From assembly GCA_037441225.1 (NCBI GenBank), contig JBBISU010000064.1, forward strand, positions 1 to 18,039: a stretch of DNA of 18,039 nt, read 5' to 3'. Made by a program: the position numbers and the translations under genes. Under the pieces are notes generated by a model. The model had not been told where the DNA came from. It did not search any database and saw only the letters and a list, made by a program, of their open reading frames with translations. Below are positions 1 through 5,913 of this stretch, piece by piece. Positions within the stretch are counted from its first letter, which is position 1. The number at the start of each line of letters is the position of its first letter. The DNA comes from JBBFMJ01 sp037441225. GTDB lineage: Bacteria > Acidobacteriota > Thermoanaerobaculia > UBA2201.

Positions 1-747
1 TATTCAAAAAAAATTGCTGAGTTTATTGAATGGTTTCTTGAAAACTGCCAATATAAAGCACTAGAAAAATTTCTTAATTTTTCTTTGGATCATCCAGAAT
101 TAAATGAAAGAAAATCAGGTTCTACGATTTTTTCGTCTGATGCATTACAAAATGTATCAAAAAAGATAAATTTTTCCTTAAGGGATAAGGTGTTAACAAA
201 AAAAACAATTGAACCTTCTCCAATTTTTGAGAAAAGCAAAGAAATATGGCAATATGATGAAGAAAGCAAAAGGAAAAAATTAGTTTCATTTGATGAACTC
301 TTAGGTGTGTATTTGCCTAATGAAAAAACTATAAAACTTTATGAAAAAGAAATTTGTGCCTGTGCAATGGAGCTTGGAGTACTTGAATTGCATTTGACAA
401 AGATTGTGGAACTTCATGAAGCAGCTCATGCAATTGTTCATCTTGGAGAAGATGAAAAGGGTGGAAAATTTGATACTGGAGCATATGAAAATGTGGATAA
501 AGGTCAAAAGCCAAGCCCTCTGCATGAAACACTGGCACAGTTGCTAACTTACCATTGCATCAAGGAAAATTTTGATCTCATTTACTGTTTTGAGAAACTA
601 AATGAAGTTTCCTCAGAGGAGTATCAAAAATGGAAAAATTTTAAAGATAAACCATTAGAAAGTATAAAAGATATTCTTATTAAAATAAGAAATGGGAAGA
701 TTGAAGCAACCTTTGATTGTTTCGCAGAAAAAGTTTCCGAAGGGTAA
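1..747 (+). CDS. HExxH metallopeptidase-like protein, 5'-truncated by window edge
   Basis: The frame is open from base 1 to the TAA at 745-747 (248 residues visible), so the gene starts outside the window; a TTG at 85 would be an internal start and has no reason to be preferred. Residues 139-143 read HEAAH, inside the hydrophobic helix-like stretch ELHEAAHAIVHLG, and a second helix with HETLAQ places Glu176 33 residues later. HExxH plus a downstream Glu is the zinc-ligand layout of gluzincin-type peptidases (ImmA/IrrE-like and related), which is the basis of the call. The N-terminal half is Lys/Glu-rich and unrecognised. I cannot name the family; it could also be an inactive relative. No signal peptide can be judged because the N-terminus is missing. 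It sits at the edge of a nuclease and restriction-modification region, so a defence or stress role is possible but is inference only. Confidence 0.6.
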   Translation, partial: YSKKIAEFIEWFLENCQYKALEKFLNFSLDHPELNERKSGSTIFSSDALQNVSKKINFSLRDKVLTKKTIEPSPIFEKSKEIWQYDEESKRKKLVSFDELLGVYLPNEKTIKLYEKEICACAMELGVLELHLTKIVELHEAAHAIVHLGEDEKGGKFDTGAYENVDKGQKPSPLHETLAQLLTYHCIKENFDLIYCFEKLNEVSSEEYQKWKNFKDKPLESIKDILIKIRNGKIEATFDCFAEKVSEG

Positions 748-772
748 AAATTATAAAATATAGTAAATAATC

Positions 773-804
773 TTGACCTTTTGAATTTTATTTTATAATA
801 TAAT
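773..804 (+). promoter_or_regulatory. Probable sigma70-type promoter
   Basis: TTGACC at 773-778 is followed by overlapping TATAAT hexamers at 794-799 (15-bp spacer) and 799-804 (20-bp spacer). Neither spacer is the ideal 17, so strength is uncertain. It lies in the gap between the metallopeptidase-like gene and the 926 nuclease gene and would drive the latter. Confidence 0.4.
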
Positions 805-851
805 ATTACGAAAGAAACTTTTAAGTTTTAAAAAATTATGGAAGTGTTTAG

Positions 852-923
852 ATGTCTCAAAGTTTTTTAAAATCCATAAATGCTCATAAGAAGCAAAATA
901 AAAAGATTAGTAAAAGAGGGTAA
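852..923 (+). CDS. Possible 23-aa leader peptide
   Basis: ATG at 852 opens a 23-codon frame (MSQSFLKSINAHKK...) with TAA at 921-923, 2 nt before the ATG of the nuclease gene at 926. A GGAAGTG stretch 5-11 nt upstream could serve as ribosome-binding site. The tight coupling and the position downstream of the 773-804 promoter make it a plausible leader peptide, but at this length chance is a real alternative. The peptide is basic and has no recognised family. Confidence 0.25.
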   Translation: MSQSFLKSINAHKKQNKKISKRG

Positions 924-925
924 AT

Positions 926-2014
926 ATGCTTTTCACCTATGATAAAAACTCTAAGAAAATATCCACTTATAATGAAACAAATTTAAAATCACATGGTATT
1001 TTTGAAAGACAAGATATTGAAAAATGGATAGAAAACTGTCCTGATATTTTGGGGGAGGAATTATTAATAATTACGACTGAATACAATAAATTTGACAAAA
1101 CAAAAGATAGATTAGATGCTTTGGCAATAGATAAAGATGGCAACCTTGTTGTAATTGAGCTAAAACGCGATGATAGTGGTAAAAATGTTGAACTGCAAGC
1201 CATAAAATATGCTGCATATTGTTCAACCCTTACTTTAAATGACATTGCAAAACTATATCGTGATTATCTTTTAAAAAACAATAAATCAATAACTAAAGAT
1301 GAATCAAAAAAGCAAATTATAGATTTTATAGAAAATGATAATTTTGAGGAGCTATCTGATAAACCGAGAATAATTATTGTTTCAAAAGAGTTTAGGCCTG
1401 AAGTAACTGCTTCTATTTTATGGCTTAGAAAATTTGGAGTTGATATTACATGCATAAAGCTCACTCCTTATAAATTTGATGATAATACAATAGCATTTGA
1501 ATCTACAATCCTAATTCCGCTACCAGAAGCAAAAGATTTTATAATTGAAGCTGAGAAAAAAGAAAATGTTGAAAGTATAAGAACAATTTCCCAAGAGGAA
1601 TATATAAATTTTTATAATGAATTAGTAGAAAAACTTAAAAATATTTTACCGCGACAATATGCGGCTCCACAACCAAGAGCATATTACCAAATCCACACAG
1701 GGATAGATAGGGTACATTTTGAATGGGGCTTTCATGGAAGACCAAGAAGTAGTTTTGGCGTTGAACTTCATTTTGAAAAATGGAAAAGAGAATTTAATAA
1801 ATCTGCCATTGAAAAATTCAAAGCGTTTAAAGAAAAACTTGAAGAGGCAACTGGCGAAAAAGTTATTTTTCAAAAAGATTGGGGTAAAAATTGGTCGAGA
1901 TTGTATATTGAGAAAAATGAAGGGAAAATGACAGATGAACTTAAAGAATGGGCTGTTAAAAATATGAAGATTTTTATTGAGATATTACAACCAGAAATTG
2001 ATAAATTAAAATAA
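926..2014 (+). CDS. NucS-like PD-(D/E)XK nuclease with DUF4268-like C-terminus
   Basis: A 362-aa protein. Residues about 25-105 look like an EndoNucS (DUF91)-type PD-(D/E)XK nuclease fold: Asp64 in DRLDALAID, the E-x-K pair Glu78/Lys80 in VVIELKRDD, and a downstream helix with Gln91 and Tyr95 (QAIKYA). These positions match the D...ExK...QxxxY metal-binding layout of this family. Residues about 215-362 (FYNEL to the C-terminus, with WxxxF and WGKNWSRLYIE) resemble the DUF4268 domain often found fused to such nucleases. The AGAGGG at 915-920 gives a good ribosome-binding site for ATG 926. Family members are generally annotated as DNA nucleases of uncertain biological role; NucS itself acts in mismatch repair, but this architecture is not classical NucS. 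The two RM cassettes downstream suggest a defence setting. Nuclease fold: fairly sure; substrate unknown. Confidence 0.8.
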   Translation: MLFTYDKNSKKISTYNETNLKSHGIFERQDIEKWIENCPDILGEELLIITTEYNKFDKTKDRLDALAIDKDGNLVVIELKRDDSGKNVELQAIKYAAYCSTLTLNDIAKLYRDYLLKNNKSITKDESKKQIIDFIENDNFEELSDKPRIIIVSKEFRPEVTASILWLRKFGVDITCIKLTPYKFDDNTIAFESTILIPLPEAKDFIIEAEKKENVESIRTISQEEYINFYNELVEKLKNILPRQYAAPQPRAYYQIHTGIDRVHFEWGFHGRPRSSFGVELHFEKWKREFNKSAIEKFKAFKEKLEEATGEKVIFQKDWGKNWSRLYIEKNEGKMTDELKEWAVKNMKIFIEILQPEIDKLK

Positions 2015-2028
2015 AAAAAAGGAATTTT

Positions 2029-2172
2029 ATGTTTGAGTTTTTTAACTTTTTTGCTTTAATTTTTTCCATTATAAGCTGCCACCTTTTATTTAGGCAAAAA
2101 GTATTAAATAAAAATTTTTTTTCTTTTAAATTTTTATATAGATACTATTTAGAGCAACCATTTTTCATCTAG
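2029..2172 (+). CDS. Possible small hydrophobic ORF (47 aa)
   Basis: ATG 2029 is preceded by AAAGGA at 2018-2023 and opens 47 codons ending in TAG 2170-2172. The N-terminal half is Phe/Ile-rich (MFEFFNFFALIFSIISCHLL) and could form one membrane helix; the rest is basic. It overlaps the degraded 5' end of the TspO pseudogene in another frame. It may be a decayed N-terminus of that or another membrane protein gene rather than a functional peptide. Confidence 0.25.
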   Translation: MFEFFNFFALIFSIISCHLLFRQKVLNKNFFSFKFLYRYYLEQPFFI

Positions 2173-2594
2173 TAGTTGGCTTTATTGGATCTTTTTTCGC
2201 GAATGCTTCGGTTAATAACTGGTATTTGGAACTTAAAAAGTCCCCTTTAATCCTCCAAACTAGATTTTTGGACCTGTATGGACTGCCCTTTATATCATTA
2301 TAGGCATATCTTTATATCTGGTTTGGTCTCTTAATTTTAGGGGTAAAAAATGGCTTGCCATTGGAATTTTCTCTTTAAATTTATTCCTTAATATGCTATG
2401 GTCTTTTTTCTTTTTTGGTTTAAAGAGCCCTCTTTTTGCATTGATAGAAATAATAATTTTATGGATAGTAATTTTAATCAATATTATTTGTTTTTTATGG
2501 CATCTCAAAATATGCAGGGTTTTTACTTATCCCTTATTTTCTATGGGTCACCTTTGCCACCATCCTTAATTTTTTTCTTTGGATCTTAAATTAA
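2142..2594 (+). pseudogene. tspO: TspO/MBR family protein, degenerate
   Basis: Three adjacent frame segments together spell a near-complete TspO/MBR (tryptophan-rich sensory/translocator) protein. Segment 1 (about 2142-2248) gives GFIGSFFANAS...NNWYLELKKSPL. After one lost A in the A-run at 2249-2250 the frame moves to segment 2: NPPN, a TAG at 2261-2263 where the family has Trp, then IFGPVWTALYIIIGIS, WLAIGIFSLNLFLNMLWSF and onward to about 2494. A one-base shift in the T-run at 2490-2496 leads to segment 3, YGISKYAGFLLIPYFLW...NFFLWILN, with the natural stop TAA at 2592-2594. The WYxxLxKxPxxPP(W)xFGPVW pattern and multiple membrane segments are the TspO hallmark. TspO proteins are five-helix membrane proteins that bind tetrapyrroles. 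No start codon is preserved in the first segment, so the 5' end is also lost. Two frameshifts plus a Trp-to-amber change make sequencing error alone unlikely. Confidence 0.75.
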
Positions 2595-2610
2595 AGGAAG
2601 AAATTCCTTT
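2593..2610 (+). terminator. Hairpin at the end of the tspO pseudogene
   Basis: A perfect 7-bp stem AAAGGAA/TTCCTTT closes on a GAAA tetraloop directly over the pseudogene stop codon. The 3' arm ends in TTT but no longer U-tract follows (AAATAATAG), so it is a weak or degraded intrinsic terminator. Confidence 0.3.
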
Positions 2611-2702
2611 AAATAATAGTGATAAAATAAATTTTAAATTAATTTAAAAAAAAAGGAATAATAAAAAAATTCAATTTATCCCATAGCACTTCCCCAAATC
2701 TC

Positions 2703-2731
2703 TTGCCCTTTTTGGAATTTTCTATTATAAT
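2703..2731 (+). promoter_or_regulatory. Promoter of RM cassette 1, leaderless geometry
   Basis: TTGCCC at 2703-2708 and a perfect TATAAT at 2726-2731 are separated by exactly 17 bp. The ATG at 2738 begins 7 nt after the -10 box, where transcription would normally start. The block 2703-2741 matches 4952-4990, in front of RM cassette 2, at 33 of 39 positions. Confidence 0.65.
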
Positions 2732-2737
2732 TTAAAT

Positions 2738-2944
2738 ATGACCAATCTTCAAAAATATTCAAAAAATTTATTAAAGTATATTTTTTATATTTTTTTCAAT
2801 TTTTACGTAATGAAAAAACCATTAATGGCAAGGCAAAGCAAAATGAAGAAAAACAGTAGGAAGGGTAAATTGCTTGATCCAAAGATAGGGATAAGCAGCG
2901 GTTTTTTTATTAAATTTGGAGAAGAACAATACAATAGTTTATGA
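2738..2944 (+). CDS. Small protein of unknown function heading RM cassette 1 (68 aa)
   Basis: The frame opens at ATG 2738 with no ribosome-binding site but ideally placed for leaderless translation from the 2703-2731 promoter. The protein is basic and Lys/Phe/Tyr-rich, with an aromatic stretch (KYIFYIFFNFYV) near residues 13-24 and a Lys/Arg cluster near 32-44. I recognise no family. It lies 37 nt before the methyltransferase gene, the slot where some RM systems carry a small regulatory protein, but no convincing helix-turn-helix is visible here. The TGA at 2942-2944 overlaps another ATG (2941) that opens only 19 codons. Coding status rests mainly on the promoter placement and the parallel with the 4987 ORF. 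Confidence 0.4.
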   Translation: MTNLQKYSKNLLKYIFYIFFNFYVMKKPLMARQSKMKKNSRKGKLLDPKIGISSGFFIKFGEEQYNSL

Positions 2945-2981
2945 AAAAATTTTTTGCGATTAGTTCCATAAATAAAAAAAT

Positions 2982-4261
2982 ATGGCACATCATAAGCTAA
3001 TAATTGGAAATTGCATGAGTATGGAAGAAATTCCAGATGAAAGTGTTCACTTAATGCTTACTTCCCCACCCTATTTTAATGCACCTTTTGACTATAAAGG
3101 TTTATTTAAAAATTATGATCAGTATCTGGGTGTCCTTAAGAGGGTTGCCAAAGAAGTATTTAGAGTATTGAAAGATGGTAGAATTGCTGTTTTAAATATT
3201 GATGATATGCTTGTTAATGGTGAGAAATTTCCTATAGTAGCTGATGTAACAAAAATATTTCAAAACGCAGGTTTTAGATACAGAGATCGAATAATATGGA
3301 AAAAGCCTGATGGTTATTTGAGAATTAGCAGGAGAAGCGGTGTTTTACTGCAAAACCCTTATCCAATGTATTTTTACCCAGATAACCTTTTAGAAAGCAT
3401 AATAATTTTTCAGAAAGGCAAATTTAATTATCGTTCTATTCCTAAAGAGGTAAGAGAGGAATCAAAAATAGACATAAAGGAATTTTCCGCTAACAAATGG
3501 TATATGACGCTATGGGAAATGGTAAATGTCCTCCCTGGTTCGCCATTAGAAAAAGAGATTGCCGCCTTTCCTGAAGAATTGCCTTATAGGATAATTAAAC
3601 TTTTTTCTTATAAAGGTGAAACTGTTTTAGATCCATTTGTGGGAAGTGGAACTACTATGAAGGTTGCAAGACAACTTGGCAGAAATAGCATTGGCATTGA
3701 AATAAAGAAGTCATTAATTCCAATTATAAAGAAAAAACTTGGTTTTGAAGGGCAAATGAATCTTGACAACCAAAATGATACCTTTGAGATAATTATGAGG
3801 ACAAGGTCTTATCCCTATGCACGAGTTTATGATACTCTTAATTTTCAAGGGNNNNNNNNNNNNNNNNNNNNNNNNNNNNNNNNNNNNNNNNNNNNNNNNN
3901 NNNNNNNNNNNNNNNNNNNNNNNNNNNNNNNNNNNNNNNNNNNNNNNNNNNGAGGACAAGGTCTTATCCCTATGCACGAGTTTATGATACTCTTAATTTT
4001 CAAGGGAAAAAAGTTACCATAATTCCAGTTATGAAAGATGAAGGAAAAGAAGGGGATAGGGACTTTTTGCAATGGGATACTATTTCTTTAATGAGTTTAT
4101 TAGGCGTTTATACAATTATCTCTTATTATAATTGTGCTGAAAAAAGTTCAAGATATAGGAATAAAATAACAAACCAGAGATTTGACATAGAACACCTAAA
4201 AAAAGAAATAAGCAAGCTTTTATCTTATCAATCAGATGCTTTACATTGGAACCTCTCTTAA
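2982..4261 (+). CDS. Beta-class DNA methyltransferase fused to N-terminal part of a restriction endonuclease, gap-interrupted
   Basis: Residues 1-260 form an N6_N4_Mtase-type DNA methyltransferase: the catalytic motif LTSPPY (residues 26-31) precedes the SAM-binding motif VLDPFVGSGTT (215-225), which is the beta-class order. TSPPY is commoner in N4-cytosine than in N6-adenine enzymes, so the base is undecided. After KKLGFEGQ the frame continues with no stop into MRTRSYPYARVYDTLNFQG (from residue 272), which looks like the start of an endonuclease domain. The frame then enters 100 Ns (3852-3951). The 55 bases on each side of the Ns are identical; collapsing them (offset 155) restores one continuous frame through VMKDEGKEGDRDFLQWDT to TAA 4259-4261, 374 residues in all. 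The next frame (4295-4855) continues in the same phase. The start ATG 2982 is fixed by an upstream in-frame TAA (2973-2975); no clear ribosome-binding site is seen. Methyltransferase identity is strong; the fusion depends on joining the gap as described. Confidence 0.75.
3797..3851 (+). repeat. 55-bp exact duplicate, left of the assembly gap
   Basis: The 55 bases ending at the first N recur exactly after the last N (3952-4006). An exact overlap of contig ends of this size is what a k=55 de Bruijn assembly graph leaves, so it is read as one sequence present twice, not a biological repeat. Confidence 0.85.
3852..3951. other. Assembly gap (100 N)
   Basis: Exactly 100 Ns, the conventional size for a gap of unknown length. 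The identical flanks suggest that the true gap is negative (overlapping contigs), so probably no sequence is missing and 155 bases (Ns plus one copy) should be removed. Confidence 0.95.
3952..4006 (+). repeat. 55-bp exact duplicate, right of the assembly gap
   Basis: Second copy of 3797-3851. Translated in the phase of the downstream frame it gives the same RTRSYPYARVYDTLNFQG peptide, so both copies represent the same codons. Confidence 0.85.
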
Positions 4262-4294
4262 ATTGAGAATGTTGCAACAGTAGGGGAGAAGGCA

Positions 4295-4855
4295 ATGGAT
4301 TCTTATGAAAAGATTTTAAAAGAGTTTGGAGTTGAAATGCATTCAAAAGAATCTGCAGGAAAGAGAATTGATGAGCTTTTAAAGGGAAGAGAAAATTTTA
4401 TGCTGCTTTCAAGAGATTTGGCAAAGAAAGCACAAAAAAGAGAAGCAACAACAATTCAGCCAAAAGAATATTTATCTGGGATTAAGGCAACTCTAACAAT
4501 TAAAAACTATCTTGGAGGGTATTATTTCTTTACCTGCGATGAGGTTAGAATTGAAAAAGGTATTATTTATTTAGTTGAGGGAAAGCATAGTAAACAGAGC
4601 ATTATTCCATCATTACAAGACATAAAAGATGGATTGGTAAAAATGATTTTATTCACAAATTTAAAAGAAGTAAAAATAGATAATGCTGATTATATGCCTG
4701 TATCTGTGTTGAAACTTACGAGCAATTTAAAATTTTCAAAAAAAACACTAAGTAAGAATCAGGTAAAAATTTTGTACCTTCTCAAGAAAGAATCTGAAGA
4801 AAACAAATTTTGCATATTAATTAATAATACTAATCTTCATTTCTATATGAAATAG
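4295..4855 (+). CDS. C-terminal part of cassette 1 restriction endonuclease (PD-(D/E)XK-like)
   Basis: This 186-aa frame is in the same phase as the one ending at TAA 4259-4261; only that single stop codon and eleven further sense codons lie between them. Residues 80-97 (TCDEVRIEKGIIYLVEGK) contain Asp82 and the pair Glu95-x-Lys97, a reasonable PD-(D/E)XK active site. Flanking segments IQPKEYLSGIKATLTIKNYL and SLQDIKDGLVKMILFTNLKE are well-structured and look like true coding sequence. ATG 4295 has a strong Shine-Dalgarno (AGGGGAGAAGG, 4282-4292), so the piece can be translated by itself. Two readings remain: a methyltransferase-endonuclease fusion of about 572 residues interrupted by a CAA-to-TAA type nonsense change, or a naturally split enzyme. 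The REase call is by context and motif and is less sure than the methyltransferase. Confidence 0.6.
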   Translation: MDSYEKILKEFGVEMHSKESAGKRIDELLKGRENFMLLSRDLAKKAQKREATTIQPKEYLSGIKATLTIKNYLGGYYFFTCDEVRIEKGIIYLVEGKHSKQSIIPSLQDIKDGLVKMILFTNLKEVKIDNADYMPVSVLKLTSNLKFSKKTLSKNQVKILYLLKKESEENKFCILINNTNLHFYMK

Positions 4856-4898
4856 GGAGAAAAACAGCATATAACCAGTATAAAAGATACCCTATTTC
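4849..4898 (+). repeat. 9-bp inverted repeat after cassette 1
   Basis: GAAATAGGG (4849-4857) and CCCTATTTC (4890-4898) are perfect inverted copies around a 32-nt spacer, overlapping the stop codon of the preceding gene. Without a T-run it is a poor intrinsic terminator; it might be a protein-binding site or an mRNA-end hairpin. Confidence 0.35.
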
Positions 4899-4951
4899 TC
4901 ATCCTAATCTTTTATTGCTTAAATTCTTTTATGCTGGGAAAAATATTATTT

Positions 4952-4980
4952 TTGCTTTTTTTGGGTCTTTCTATTATAAT
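4952..4980 (+). promoter_or_regulatory. Promoter of RM cassette 2, leaderless geometry
   Basis: TTGCTT at 4952-4957 and TATAAT at 4975-4980 with a 17-bp spacer; ATG 4987 starts 7 nt after the -10 box. It is nearly the same sequence as the cassette 1 promoter (19 of 20 bases across -10 and start codon). Confidence 0.65.
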
Positions 4981-4986
4981 TAAAAT

Positions 4987-5223
4987 ATGATTATGTTTCA
5001 AATAGATAGTCAAAGATTTCATATAGCATCTTTTCCATATAGTTCTAAATTTGTGCAAAAAATAAAAAAAATCAATTGGAAAAAATGGTATATTCAAAAG
5101 ATATTTAAAAATAAAAATATCAAGAAAACGGGAGTCTCTTATAGAAAAATCAAAAAATACATTGGCATAAATGAAAATAATTTAATTGACCTAAAATTTA
5201 ATAAAGAAGGTTTAGAATGTTGA
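4987..5223 (+). CDS. Small basic protein heading RM cassette 2, possible HTH (78 aa)
   Basis: The ATG sits 7 nt beyond a perfect -10 box and has no ribosome-binding site, suggesting leaderless translation. The product is strongly basic. Residues about 53-70 (VSYRKIKKYIGINENNLI) have the helix-Gly-helix look of a helix-turn-helix, which would fit an RM controller protein, but the match is weak and the rest of a C-protein fold is not seen. The frame ends 16 nt before the endonuclease start at 5240, consistent with an operon. I do not recognise a family. Confidence 0.45.
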   Translation: MIMFQIDSQRFHIASFPYSSKFVQKIKKINWKKWYIQKIFKNKNIKKTGVSYRKIKKYIGINENNLIDLKFNKEGLEC

Positions 5224-5239
5224 AAGGGAGAATATATTT

Positions 5240-5913
5240 ATGAATAAGAATCTTAGAAAAAGCTTTTTAAAGGCAATAAAGGATACTTTTCTTGCATATA
5301 ATATGGAGCAAGAAGTAATAAAAAATTGATTCCAATACATTCATGGTTTGCAAAGGAAATTATTTCAGGGTTTGGTAGAGAGTATTATATTAAGAGTTTA
5401 GGGACAGGTGGCGAATATGAAATAGAAGGGCAATATTACCCTAAGATATTAGATATAACAATTTTTTTTAACAAAAAACCAATAGTAACATTAAGCTTTA
5501 AATTTGTAACTTCAAATTATGCTCAAAATTCTAATAACTATTTTGAAAATTTACTTGGAGAAACTGCAAATATTAGAAGAATCGGTGTTGGTTTCACGCA
5601 TTTTTTAGTATTAAGAGGGCATACTCCATATTATCATAAAGCAGCCGGAAATAAACGAGGAAAATTAAAGAAAATAGAAATATTGTCTGAACATCATATA
5701 AAAAAATATATTAAACTTTTTAAGGACATGGATTTTCCACATAAACCTGATGTATTGGGTATGGCAATAATAGATTTTCGTAGGAATAATCCCTTTTTTA
5801 CTGATTTAAAAGAATTAGGATTAGAAGAAGAAACTATAAAAATATTAGATATTGATTTCTCAATTGAAACATTTATAAAAAAGGTTAGAGCATTATGCGA
5901 ACTAAAAAAATAA
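5240..5913 (+). pseudogene. Type II restriction endonuclease, interrupted by a -1 frameshift
   Basis: ATG 5240 has a good AGGGAG ribosome-binding site (5225-5230) and starts MNKNLRKSFLKAIKDTFLAY...; this frame meets TGA at 5327-5329. From 5326 the -1 frame continues LIPIHSWFAKEIISGFG and runs to TAA 5911-5913. Joined, they give an uninterrupted protein of about 224 residues. The second part contains EYEIEGQYYPKILDITI followed by LSFKFVTSNYAQNSNNYFENL and GETANIR, a block I associate with type II restriction endonucleases; Asp43 and Lys59 (numbering from 5326) could be PD-(D/E)XK residues. The partner methyltransferase starts inside its 3' end. The break falls at ATA AAA AAT TGA, so a lost A, an assembly error in the A-run, or programmed -1 slippage on A AAA AAT are all possible. 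Recognition sequence unknown. Confidence 0.65.

Noticed and set aside
2398..2589. 63-aa plus-strand frame
   Set aside because: It lies over the TspO pseudogene in the wrong frame; the TspO-like reading in the other two frames explains the sequence.
2941..3000. 19-codon frame starting at the ATGA overlap after the 68-aa ORF
   Set aside because: No ribosome-binding site, overlaps the methyltransferase start, and no recognisable feature.
3952..4022. Continuation of the methyltransferase through the Ns as GQGLIPMHEF...
   Set aside because: This reading uses the second copy of the 55-bp overlap in a wrong phase, set only by the arbitrary 100-N length.
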